30,692 nt of DNA from Branchiostoma floridae (lineage: Eukaryota > Chordata > Leptocardii > Amphioxiformes > Branchiostomatidae): positions 30,264-60,955 of the forward strand of contig NW_023365742.1 in NCBI RefSeq assembly GCF_000003815.2. Direction: 5' to 3'. The position numbers and the translations under genes are program-made. The notes beneath the pieces were generated by a model, which saw nothing but the letters and a program-made list of their open reading frames with translations, was not told the DNA's origin and did not search any database. Positions 1 to 10,189 of this stretch are shown here, piece after piece (positions within the stretch are counted from its first letter, which is position 1; every line of letters begins with the position of its first letter).

Positions 1-60
1 AAAGAATGGCCCTCCCCTCCGAAACGTCTGTATAAAAATAAAGTATCCAGAAGTAAAGAT
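1..60 (+). mobile_element. possible second hammerhead-like fragment, cut by window edge
   Basis: CTCCGAAACGTCTG and then AAGTATCCAG echo TTCCGAAACGTCTG and CATATCCAG at 18477-18512. The 5' half is outside the window. Confidence 0.3.
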
Positions 61-1182
61 TTATTCGTCTTCAATTTCAAGAATAGTAGCGTTTTTAAAT
101 GAACATGAACACTTACATCAAATACAAACCCCTGATTTTATTGCACATCAAACGATCTAAAACCACACTTCTAGCTTTTTAGTATTCCCACCAGGTAATT
201 AGATTAAAAGCTGACTTCCCTCTTGAGACGTCACAACGAACACGGCAGCCAGTTTGGAACCTGGCACAACGGCTTGGGAAAAACATTATCTAACAAGCAA
301 ACAGTGTTTAATTATCATGATTCATCATCATCATCTTCGCCGCCAAGATATTATGATATTTGCTTTGTTTGCTTCACGCAAAAAAAATCCTTTGCAAAGT
401 TACAGAGTTCCAAACTGCCTACTATGTTCGTTGTGATGTCATAAGAGAAGACAAGGTCCTCATCAACTTCCGGTGGATAAACATCACTATACTACAAAGT
501 TGTTTCATCCGCCAACTGAAAGCACCACGCAAACCTCCTTCTAAAGCAAAATTAAGTCCCTGCAGAACTGAATGCATGGCATTGTACACTATTTGACAGG
601 TCCTATCTTTGTATTTACAGGGATGCTGTGAAGAAATGTTTTGCGGGCTGCCTTGGATAAGGAGGATTCACACAATTGAACATGTAGAAATATCATACTT
701 TGATTTGCATTGGATATACATTGTGCCTAACTGTTGGGATTGTGTAGTTTGTCAGAAGTAATGGAAGTACATGTAATTTGAGAACAGGAGAAGTGAGTAT
801 GATTGTCATATCTATTGTCTTGTACTGATACTAAGAGCTGAAGCCTACATTTAAAGTTAATTTCTTGAACCCAGAATTTTCTCAACTTCCAACCTTTTAG
901 TAATGAAGTCTGTTATTTCTGTCACTTTTTGTCAGTGCAGCAAGAATGCAATTCCAAACTCAACTGAGTTTACATCCCTGCGACTTGTTTCATTTCTAGA
1001 TTTCCAACATGTGCATCTATTGTCCTGCAGAGGTCCATCATCTTGCCCCCCCCCCTTTTCTACTATTATTATGTTGTTTCCTACAATGTATATGTTATAC
1101 AGTTTTTCTCAGCTGCCTTTTATAGAATTATAGTGAAGTGACAAAAATGACATATCTGGTTGTTAAACAGACTTTACTTGAC
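61..1182. other. intergenic, nothing supported
   Basis: AT-rich, no recognisable exon on either strand. A possible acceptor at 615-620 before a 12-codon frame was considered and not accepted. Confidence 0.5.
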
Positions 1183-1186
1183 TTAA

Positions 1187-1711
1187 AGGGGCATTCCACT
1201 CCAGAAGGGAGTCTTGTTTTCCAATAAATAATGTGTCAATGAATACATAATCAGCCGAATTTTGTGGAATTCACCTTGGGATGAATTATGTGATGTGTGT
1301 TTTATAAAACAATAATGACACTCACTAAACCCATGCAGACCCTACCCATGCATTCCCTATACGCATAGACACTTTGTTTATCATGCATATTTCCGGAATA
1401 AATGAGGTACGCTGAACACACCAAGAAGGCAAATTGCTCATAAGATAGCAAAGAATACAAGAACAAGACGAGATTTCTTAGTGAACTTGAAATTAGTTTG
1501 GTAACCTTACCTAAAAGTTCTGCATTGTATTGAGCCATATGATTAATTTAATTAGAGGGTACTTGGGGATTTTAGTAGAAGACTGGATGCTTTTGAGGCA
1601 TGTGGAGCAACTGGGTACTTTATCGTATAATGTGAAGTTGTATGCAGTTATCACTTCCTAAAATGAATATTTATCGGAAAATAACACTCCCATGTGGAGT
1701 GGAATGCCCCT
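1187..1711. mobile_element. 525-bp MITE flanked by TTAA
   Basis: AGGGGCATTCCACTCC at the left matches the reverse complement of GGAGTGGAATGCCCCT at the right, and TTAA is present on both outer sides (1183-1186, 1712-1715). This suits a piggyBac-type non-autonomous element. A TA target with one more base pair in each TIR fits equally well, so the superfamily is open. No coding capacity. Confidence 0.8.
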
Positions 1712-1715
1712 TTAA

Positions 1716-3119
1716 AGTCAACTGTCATAATGCTCCCAGCTGCCTTCAGACAACCACAGACTGAAAAAACATGTCAGAGTTCTGCAGTGTCAGTTATCCC
1801 ACAGCAATGCTGACGTCAGATATCCTCAAAACATTCTTGAAAAGGACTTGATCCTGCTATGTTAGGTTTCCTTACAGAATTGTCCGGAAGTTGACATTAC
1901 CAATTTTCATAATGCTATTTTGATTAATCAATAATGCTTGCAGGTAAACTCAAAGTTAAGTAATGTGTTGCTATATGAATACGCATGCTAGGTATGGCTT
2001 GATGTTTTTGTAAAGAAACTAGTTCTGTCAGTCAGTAAGTATATTAGACACTTTGTGCCATGTTAACTCAACATTGAAATCCTACTATACCTGGCTAGAG
2101 ACCTGTATCCCCCAAAGTCCAGTTTTTACGTTCATGGTTTAGGGCTCCCACAGTTTGGAACCTCTGGATGGGTGCACATCCCAATCAGTTCTGATATACA
2201 TGGTATATATCATCATCATCGGCATTTGCTTGTGACCGAGCATATTTTCAAGCTGGCTTTCCATAGGATAGATTTCACAGAATTTTCTGCTGAATTAAAG
2301 GAATCTATTCCAAGTTACAGTCAATGTTTGGAAGGTCTACAAGGAAAGCCAGCACTGAAAGCCCAGTTCATATACTTCAGAGCCGATACCTAATTCAGTC
2401 AGTCAGTCAAGTAGCCATCAGCACAGCACAAGTTTCAAATAATGGAAGCTCTAAACAATGCCAGACTTCTGTAAAACAAGTAAGAACCTGACTTTGGGGT
2501 ACATTTAACAAGAGTATAGTTGGCTTTTCAATTCCCTGTTTTTGTCCCCTGTAACAGTAGTAAAACATTCCATTATAATGTTCCTCAGAAATGTTCTCCC
2601 TTGGATGTTTTGTAAAAGATGTTGAAAAGAAAAGTGCCGTTGAACTGAAACCATGACTTTGCCTTAAATCTACTCGGAACAATCCTTGGTATAAAACAGT
2701 TAAATGTAAATATATCTTGTATGGTGAGAAATGCTCTTTGTATATTCTTCATCTTGTGACTACAGTAACGTTTGTACAAAACAATCATTTAAGGGATAGC
2801 TTGTGAAGTATATTTTCATTGGGTTATGTTAGCAAAGAAGGCACAGAAGTTTTGCAAATTGTACTGCAGAAAAAACTATAGATTTTCAATACTTACAATG
2901 TAAACATGGATATTTGACAGAAAAAAAGTATTTACTGTTATTTGATTATAAACAAGATTTAGTTTTTGAGCTTCGATAAAAATGTATTACATTTTGGAAG
3001 AGAAGCAAAAAGAGATTTGTATGCTATTGGTCTTCTGTATCTCTTTGACCTCTTGATGTGCTGTCAATATTAAAATTGGTGGCAAGTTGGACAACTGTTG
3101 TGTGTGGCTTTAGTGTTCA
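1716..3119. other. intergenic, nothing supported
   Basis: No exon with matching splice sites and coding character, and no strong repeat. Open frames here are short and AT-rich. Confidence 0.5.
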
Positions 3120-3217
3120 TTTATGATTACCTTCACCAAGAAGGTAATGTTTGTGTCAGTGTTGGTGTGTCTGTACATGATAAACTTCGCAACATTTTCG
3201 GTAGTGTGTGTATGTGT

Positions 3218-3250
<33 letters not shown>

Positions 3251-3670
3251 ATGTCTGTGTGTGTATGGATACATGGACAGCATAACTCTCGAAGGCCTTG
3301 ATGGATTGTCTTCATATTCTGTATGTGGGTAGGTCTTCATGACACATTGAAACCATTAGATTTTGGGCCCCCTAGCGACTTGCTATGGTAAATTCAGTGG
3401 GAATTCAGGGTTTGATGTCTTGAGTTCCAGACATACTACGGTCGTGCTTTTTCAGCGATAGATAGCTCTTTGTGACAGAGAATAAGTGGTGTGTGTTTGG
3501 GTCCCCTAGCGGCTTGTTTGGAACTGCAGCAGCTGGTGTTCTTTCAGACTCCTGAGAAAAGAATAATGAGACAAGATAAACGGATCATCATGTTTTTTGG
3601 TATGCAGATAGCTTAAGTGATGCTTGATATGATTACATGGTAATTATGTAAACCAGAACGCGCTCTAGTA
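3120..3670 (+). repeat. interspersed repeat family A, copy 1
   Basis: The order is a short palindrome (TTACCTTCACCAAGAAGGTAA), a (TG)n tract at 3204-3248, a segment like ACTCTCGAAGGCCTTGATGG, a GGCCCCCTAGCGACTT block, a second CCCCTAGCGGCTTG block, and TTTTTGGTATGCAGATAGC. The same order recurs at 9246, 10190 and 12880, and inverted at 28960. Confidence 0.75.
3204..3248 (+). repeat. (TG)n microsatellite
   Basis: Nearly pure TG run with one TA and one GG interruption, inside family A copy 1. Confidence 0.95.
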
Positions 3671-3837
3671 ACTCATATCACTATATGGCACATAAGCGAG
3701 AAAGGAAAGATCATTTATAGGTAAAGACATAACTTTCATAATTAATGGAAAATGCTATAATTCCATAGTGGTAAATGATCCAAATATTTTACGGAGGTAT
3801 GTCCTATCCAAGGGACGTCTATAACCGAAACCGAATC

Positions 3838-3972
3838 ATGTTCAACTGAGTGAAGTGAGGGAAGTCATGTGAAGTGCCTTTCCCAAGGGCACAAGATCGG
3901 CGACAGAGCAGGATTCGAACCCGGGTCCTCTATGTTCTGAGACAAACACGCTGTCATTACGCCACAGGATCC
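3838..3972 (-). mobile_element. tRNA-derived SINE, minus strand
   Basis: On the minus strand the head has an A-box-like TGGCGTAATGACAGCG (3964-3949) and a clear B box GGGTTCGAATCC (3922-3911). It is followed by the body TGCCCTTGGGAAAGGCACTT (3891-3872) and CCCTCACTTCACTC. The same body follows a different tRNA-like head at 27066. Confidence 0.8.
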
Positions 3973-4130
3973 CACTTGTTGAAACCAGCCTTCTGGTTTC
4001 ACATCTCCAGTTTCTCCATATTGACACTTAAAGGAGACAAAAGTAATTGAAGAAGTTATGAAGTGTTGGGACAAAGTTCTAATCAGCATAGTTGGTGGCA
4101 ACAAATCAGATGAGTCAAAACCGATTCAAG

Positions 4131-4565
4131 TCACAAACGTTGTGCGACCGTCGTACGGTAAAATACCTCCTCTCCACTAGGACGGCACTCTCGCTGCACT
4201 CTCTCTGCGACCTAACATTTGACTGATCGCTCAACGAATTGTATAGAAAAGAAACGAATCTTTTACATTTTGTGTGTTTTGTTGTGTTGCGAGTCACACT
4301 GTTAAGTTTTGTATGATATACCCAGTGTGAAAGCGAAGGATAAACATACATGTATCCTATTTAGGTCGCAGTGAGAGTGCAGCGCGATCGCCGTCTAGCG
4401 GAAAGGGCGCCTAACTCAGGCCGTTTATTGGGAGCGCAATGTCTTGCAACTTTCAGCTGTCTTGCAACACTAAAGGCTGTCTAAGATCCTTATCAGCAGG
4501 TTCTGTAACAGCCTGCATGAAATCCTACAGCATCAAACCGTACGACGATCGCACGACGTATGTGA
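4131..4565. mobile_element. 435-bp MITE with long imperfect TIRs
   Basis: TTGTGCGACCGTCGTACGGT (4140-4159) matches the reverse complement of ACCGTACGACGATCGCACGA with two changes. Inner parts also pair (GCTGCACTCTC...TGCGACCTAA against TTAGGTCGCAGTGAGAGTGC), so the inverted repeat extends for about 75 bp or more per side. There is no ORF of note. Target duplication not resolved. Confidence 0.8.
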
Positions 4566-5151
4566 CCGCGCCTTAATGTTACATCTCAAGTTAGAACAGC
4601 CCAGATTTACTTTTATGATGAATGCTAATTCAATGACATCAAAATTTATGACGGCAGACTACTATTTTCACTAAGGTATAGTTCCTCATACAACCTTGTG
4701 TTTTTCTTCAGACAAAGCATTCAATGATATCGACATACAGATTTTTAAGTCTTTTGAGTAACATAGACCTATCTTTAAAGATTCAAAATAACGGATCAAA
4801 TATTTCGGACTCCAATTGACGGCTACATTATACATGACGTCCATGACAACAGAAGCTTGGCAGAACTCATGAATCATGAATCATGGCAGGTGTCTTTGGA
4901 AGAAGCTGCTAATCAACTTGGGGCATTATCTATTTCATATCTTACAGTCTTGCTTTTCAGCCATATATTTCCATATCGTTTCGTACAGAGATATTGTAGG
5001 GTTTATGTTTTTGTTGTTGTTACATGATTGATATAATTCAAATTCTGCCAAGCGAAAGATATGGTACATGATATCAGGACCTGACCAAACTTTCCTGACT
5101 TCATGAATCTCTCACATGGACCTGTACTGATGACACCCCAGAGGTCGGCAT

Positions 5152-5266
5152 GTCCCATGTCTGGACCCTCTGGTCAGTCCCATGTCTGGACCCTCTGGTC
5201 AGTCCCATGTCTGGACCCTCTGGTCAGTCCCATGTCTGGACCCTCTGGTCAGTCCCATGTCTGGAC
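5152..5266 (+). repeat. 25-bp minisatellite, left array (~4.6 units)
   Basis: Unit GTCCCATGTCTGGACCCTCT plus GGTCA. It has the same unit as the large array at 5677 and is separated from it by two tandem 203-bp copies of unrelated sequence. Confidence 0.97.
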
Positions 5267-5672
5267 CCATCGTAAGGGGTCACTTTGCGGTTACCAAAGC
5301 GTTCGCTTAGCGGTTACTGTAGGTGAACCTTCATTCGCTTTCAAGCCCTGTAGAAAAGTTACGAAGTAATTTTTATCACTCAAATAACTTTCTGCCTACT
5401 GCCCACGGGTTTTACATTTGAATTCAAGTAAACAAAGTAACGCACACTTTGTTTGAGATACCGAAAGTCCCATCGTAAGGGTTCGCTTTGCGGTTACCAA
5501 AGCGTTCGCTTTGCGGTTACCGTAGGTGAACCTTCATTCGCTTTCAAGCCCTGTAGAAAAGTTACAAAGTAATTTTTATCACTCAAATAACTTTCTTGCT
5601 ACTGCCCCTATTTTTACTACGGACTTCAAGTGATAAATGTAACGCACACTTTGTTTGAGATTCCGGAAGTTC
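5267..5672 (+). repeat. 203-bp tandem duplication
   Basis: Copies at 5267-5469 and 5470-5672 share CCCATCGTAAGG, GCGGTTACCAAAGCGTTCGC, GGTGAACCTTCATTCGCTTT, AAGCCCTGTAGAAAAGTTAC and AACGCACACTTTGTTTGAGA. The copies differ by scattered substitutions, so they are older than the most homogeneous part of the minisatellite. There is a small hairpin CAAAGCG-TT-CGCTTTG in each copy or its remnant. Confidence 0.9.
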
Positions 5673-5676
5673 CATG

Positions 5677-6521
5677 GTCAGCCCCATGTCTGGACCCTCT
5701 GGTCAGTCCCATGTCTGGACCCTCTGGTCAGTCCCATGTCTGGACCCTCTGGTCAGTCCCATGTCTGGACCCTCTGGTCAGTCCCATGTCTGGACCCTCT
5801 GGTCAGTCCCATGTCTGGACCCTCTGGTCAGTCCCATGTCTGGACCCTCTGGTCAGTCCCATGTCTGGACCCTCTGGTCAGTCTCATGTCTGGACCCTCT
5901 GGTCAGTGCCATGTCTGGACCCTCTGGTCAGTCCCATGTCTGGACCCTCTGGTCAGTCCCATGTCTGGACCCTCTGGTCAGTCCCATGTCTGGACCCTCT
6001 GGTCAGTCCCATGTCTGGACCCTCTGGTCAGTCCCATGTCTGGACCCTCTGGTCAGTCCCATGTCTGGACCCTCTGGTCAGTCCCATGTCTGGACCCTCT
6101 GGTCAGTCCCATGTCTGGACCCTCTGGTCAGTCCCATGTCTGGACCCTCTGGTCAGTCCCATGTCTGGACCCTCTGGTCAGTCCCATGTCTGGACCCTCT
6201 GGTCAGTCCCATGTCTGGACCCTCTGGTCAGTCCCATGTCTGGACCCTCTGGTCAGTCCCATGTCTGGACCCTCTGGTCAGTCCCATGTCTGGACCCTCT
6301 GGTCAGTCCCATGTCTGGACCCTCTGGTCAGTCTCATGTCTGGACCCTCTGGTCAGTGCCATGTCTGGACCCTCTGGTCAGTCCCATGTCTGGACCCTCT
6401 GGTCAGTCCCATGTCTGGACCCTCTGGTCAGTCCCATGTCTGGACCCTCTGGTCAGTCCCATGTCTGGACCCTCTGGTCAGTCCCATGTCTGGACCCTCT
6501 GGTCAGTCCCATGTCTGGACC
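5677..6521 (+). repeat. 25-bp minisatellite, main array (~34 units)
   Basis: Almost identical 25-bp units. Because 25 is not a multiple of three and the unit has no stop in any forward frame, all three plus frames are open across the array. They all encode the same cycling peptide (PMSGPSGQSHVWTLWSVPCL repeating every 25 residues). The ORFs are therefore a by-product of the repeat. Two variant pairs (GTCTCATG followed by GTGCCATG) lie exactly 450 bp apart, at 5881 and 6331. Confidence 0.97.
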
Positions 6522-6527
6522 CGGGTC

Positions 6528-6677
6528 ATGAAGAATATCATTTCCGTCCTGTCCTTAGTGCTGAACTGCTGTCTGCTGTGTGAGTTGCATAATGCCCAAC
6601 AGCAAAGGTCGGTTTTAACAACGATCGCTTGTCCCTTAGGTACGGCAATCAGTACATGTAATGCATATGATTTATGA
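6528..6677 (+). CDS. possible small secreted peptide or first exon with signal peptide
   Basis: The ATG at 6528 lies seven bases after the minisatellite ends and starts a 49-residue frame. Its first part, MKNIISVLSLVLNCCLLC, is a convincing signal-peptide shape (basic n-region, leucine-rich core). Read through, a cleavage after LHNA is possible and the frame stops at 6675-6677. Alternatively, the strong donor GTGAGT at 6580 ends the exon in phase 1 and could join 7966-8064, which enters in phase 1. The same frame is open upstream through the minisatellite, so the true start is unproven. No homology recognised. Confidence 0.28.
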   Translation: MKNIISVLSLVLNCCLLCELHNAQQQRSVLTTIACPLGTAISTCNAYDL

Positions 6678-6937
6678 AAGGTGAAACATTAACAGATACT
6701 AGTGAGGATCTAGTTTGCACAATCAGGTATTGTTAAAGGGCCATAATTCCATATTGGTAAATTGTGGTAATTACCTATTTGTAATACGTGTACGTTGGTT
6801 AGAGGTGTACACTCAGCTCACCTCACCAGTCCAAAAGGTGTACACTACTACTATACATAAAATTATCATGTAAATGTGCAGGTCATTTACATGGTTTATG
6901 ATAAAATGTAAACATTGCATTCTGTTCATACAATATA

Positions 6938-7678
6938 CAGTCAAACCTGCCCGAGCGACCACCTCTTCTCAGCGACCACCTGGCCATTTCGATCGCTTTT
7001 TCTCGGTCCCGATTTTTTTCCCCATTGACGTAAGCATTAAGCGACCTTTACTCAACGACCACCTGGCCAACGCGACCGCGACCGGCCCAAATTGGGACCA
7101 ATAACGACCGCATCATTTTCAAAGTTGAGGTTTTCATCGATTTTAGATGATAACTAGTGCGATTTTGTGCCGAAATCGTTGTAAGAAAATCCGAATTTAG
7201 TTGTTACAGAAGTTTAAAAAAAAATCTATATCATTACGTGTGAGTGCTTTTGTCCAACTGTACTGTACATTCACCCGTGGGTAAGTACGCTATCGGGACG
7301 TACCGGGCATCGAATTCGAAAGGTACACCGTAGTTATTTCAGATAAGGCGATCAAGAACACAGCGACGCATAAAGGATTGTATGGTAACTGACAGCATCA
7401 AAGTTCCCTTACTGTCTAAAACGTTAGTGTACAAATACTTGAGCTTTAAAACACTGTATCGTATAAAAGCTTGGGGTTAAATTTACAATTAACAGTGTGC
7501 GTGTTCTATTTGACATTAAAGACCTAGCTTCTTTGCGTGCGTACAGTGTGTTTGCTATTTGCCATTAAACACAACGCATCGGGCATGTTTTGAGTCGATA
7601 CTCTTCTCAGCGACCACCTGTCCAAATCGACCGCTTTTCCCCGGTCCCCCGGGTGGTCGTCTTGGGCAGGTTTGACTG
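6938..7678. mobile_element. 741-bp non-autonomous DNA transposon, TA-flanked
   Basis: The left end CAGTCAAACCTGCCCGAGCG is the inverse of the right end, which closes GGGCAGGTTTGACTG. TA stands immediately outside both ends (6936-6937, 7679-7680). A CAG-starting TIR with a TA target fits the pogo/Tigger branch of Tc1/mariner. A second sequence, CTTCTCAGCGACCACCTG, lies near both ends in the same orientation. No transposase frame is present. Confidence 0.85.
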
Positions 7679-7965
7679 TATGTATTTTCGGTTAAGAAGG
7701 CCATCAAAAATAAGACCAGCCCATTATAATAGCCACAGCTAATTGGCCTACCTTGGCTGCCTGTAATACCAGCAAACCGAATAGATAAATGAAATAAATA
7801 AATGCTAATTACAGCCTTCTTTGCACAATACTGGCGACAAAATGAACTAGAAATCCCGATATTTGCTTATGAGAAAATTTAGCATATTTCAGTCTACCTC
7901 CCCCTTATACAAAATTAGATTTTGAACGTCATGGGAGAAAGGACTATTCATAATGTATATTTTAG

Positions 7966-8064
7966 GTCCAGAAATCCCTACGTCAGAACTCAAGCCGCGC
8001 TTTAGGGAAAGACGGTCGAATATTTGGTTCAACGTGCCATCCTACCAGCTACAGGAAGACCAAG
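7966..8064 (+). CDS. possible internal exon, unknown product
   Basis: Bounded by TATATTTTAG and CAAG/GTACTA, 99 nt, phase 1 on both sides. It encodes PEIPTSELKPRFRERRSNIW and then FNVPSYQLQEDQ, with normal-looking composition. It joins in frame to the signal-peptide segment at 6528-6579. Without the downstream donor the frame runs to a TAA at 8151. No later partner exon was found and no family is recognised, so this remains speculative. Confidence 0.25.
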
Positions 8065-8573
8065 GTACTATAATTCTTGGACAGTCAATGGTCATTATTC
8101 AACCGATCATTTATCATGCTGTACCCCTCCCTCTTCACCCGGAACTACGGTAACTTCATACCAGTACTGTACTGAAATCACACTTTTTATTTCTTGATTA
8201 CATTAACACGCACACAACATGCTGGTGATTCACACATTGAGAAAGACATTAATTTCACAAACGGAAATTGTGTCATGATTCTTTCTGCATGATAAACCAA
8301 GTTATGTGACCCTAACTGTTGGAATTACGTGTCTACAGCATAAAATGGCGTGGTTTCGATCTAACGATTTCCTGCTTATTTAGGGCAGTTCCTGTATTCA
8401 TCTTATATGATAAATTTCTACTGACTGTACAATTTTCAAATATGGTCGACGGTGTGCTATAAAAATATTGAGTCGGACAAAAAGTTATGAGACTTTTCGG
8501 CTTTACAAATGTGCAGACAATCACATTAATTATAGTGCAAGATTGCAACAAAATTTCCTTGGATAGATAGAAA

Positions 8574-8601
8574 TGAGGTTATATGGTTTCATATAACCTC
8601 A
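8574..8601. repeat. perfect 12-bp stem hairpin
   Basis: TGAGGTTATATG, loop GTTT, CATATAACCTCA. AT-rich, with no U tract, so it is not a terminator. It may be a remnant of a foldback element. Confidence 0.85.
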
Positions 8602-8860
8602 CTGGTACAGTCAAGTGTTTCTGGCGTAATTTGTAGAAAAACGCAAAGAGGATGTTAAAATTCCGGGAGATAAATCGTAAATCTTAGACTACAAAACATG
8701 TTGACATTTTAGAAACAAAATATCATAGTACAATGCCAAACTTTCTTCCAACACAAAAGTTTAATTACTCGGATCAAATTTTCAGCGACCACTGTCACCT
8801 TCTTCAAGATCAATACTGATGATCAATCACTTTAGAATGTAAACTCGCAAGAGTTACAGA

Positions 8861-8910
8861 CACGTGACCTTTAACACGTGATCTTGTGGATGCGTGACGT
8901 CAGCAATTGG
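8861..8910. promoter_or_regulatory. cluster of E-box, E-box, CRE and inverted CCAAT
   Basis: CACGTG at 8861-8866 and 8875-8880, the full palindromic CRE TGACGTCA at 8895-8902, and ATTGG (inverted CCAAT) at 8906-8910. This spacing is promoter- or enhancer-like, but no gene start was identified beside it. Confidence 0.4.
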
Positions 8911-9126
8911 TCAAACGTGCCATGTTCATAACGCCCACTGTCCAATGTATATGGCCTATACCTCTTGCAAAGTAGTCCTGTTCAGTTTCCAGTATTCTGA
9001 CTTTGTCCAGTGAGACAGTATACGTATGGTCCGGACATCAGGGTACAACAAAGTCAAAGTCAAACCACAACCACATTCTACACAGACGAAATACATTTTG
9101 CATTGATATGTTTCAATCGCCGAGTA

Positions 9127-9247
9127 AATAACTTAACACGACCACTCAACAACCATTATACTATAATAGTCAGTATGATAGATTAATTTGGCATTTCCAA
9201 AGTTCACTACAACATTGTCAATATTCTATAACGTTGTCCATATCATT
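9127..9247 (+). repeat. direct repeat, left copy of ~115 bp
   Basis: Shares AATAACTTAACA, CAGTATGATAGATTAATTTG, CATTTCCAAA and ACTGTCCATATTATT-like sequence with 12067-12176 in the same order, at moderate divergence. The two copies bracket about 2.8 kb of family A and family B repeats. Confidence 0.75.
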
Positions 9248-10140
9248 ACCTCCATGAAATGTCATGGAGGTTATACTTACCTCCATGAAATGTCATGGAG
9301 GTTATATACACCTTTGCCAGAATGGCTAAGGTTAAGTTTTAGGCTTGTACGTCTGTCTGTCTGTCTGTGTGTGAACAGCATAACCCGAGAAGCCTTGGAT
9401 GGATCCTGATGATATTTAGTAGGTGGGTAGAGGTCGGGAAAACGAAGGTCAAGTTTGATAATGCCCCCCCCCCTAGCGGCTTGCTTAAGTGCTGCAGCGG
9501 AACTTCCTTTTTTGATATCTCGTGTTCTGGACGTGCTGTGGTTGTGATTTTTAACTGGTCGATAGTCCTTGGAACAGAGAGTAATGCTGTGAGTTTGGGC
9601 CCCCTAGCGGCTTTTCTTGGATCTGCAATCGTCGGTTTCCTTTCAAACTTTGGATGAGAATAACTGAAGAACGTGTTGACGGATGATCATGATTTTTGGT
9701 ATGTAGATAGAATGACTGATAACTTACATAATGGTTTTTATTACTTATGCAAATCAACAGCCAAGTTGCATAATTAATGAGAAAAGTTTATGAATTAACT
9801 TCATTCCATGATAGGACTTTCAAATTCATATGTATGGAGCTGGGAAGGAGAGAAATGTCAATAGATATCAATTATGCAAATGACGACCTCATTTGCATGA
9901 TTCATGAGAAAATATGAAGGTGTTGACGGATCATCGTAATTTTTTGTATGTAGATAGCCTAAGTGAAGACCTACATAATGAGGTACTAATTATGCAAATC
10001 AACAGCTAATTTGCATAATTAATGAGGAAAGTTAAAAAATTCATACTTGATACTTGATACAATTTGATACTAATTATGTAAATTGAGATCTAATGTGCAT
10101 GATTAATGGCAAAGATTTTATAAACCAACCCCAGGCATAT
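9246..10140 (+). repeat. interspersed repeat family A, copy 2
   Basis: It begins with two tandem 24-bp palindromes, ACCTCCATGA-AATG-TCATGGAGGT, at 9248-9271 and 9279-9302 (period 31). Then come CTGTCTGTCTGTC, two CCCCTAGCGGCTT blocks, GTATGTAGATAG, and several copies of ATTATGCAAATCAACAGC and TTGCATAATTAATGAG. Confidence 0.75.
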
Positions 10141-10189
10141 GAAATAAAATGTAATGAGTAACACATTCATGTCTACAGACATCATTTTA

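Noticed and set aside
615-655. Possible terminal exon after TTTGTATTTACAG encoding DAVKKCFAGCLG then stop
   Set aside because: Too short, no upstream partner exon in the window, no recognised family.
3098-3340. Short Cys/Val- or His/Thr-rich frames
   Set aside because: Same cause: (TG)n tract in family A copy 1.
5152-6521. CRISPR-like array
   Set aside because: Units are contiguous with no unique spacers, and the DNA is eukaryotic.
5630-6677. Open frames of 285-340 codons through the minisatellite
   Set aside because: All three frames are open and give the same cyclic peptide, which is what a stop-free 25-bp unit must do. No evidence of selection on one frame.
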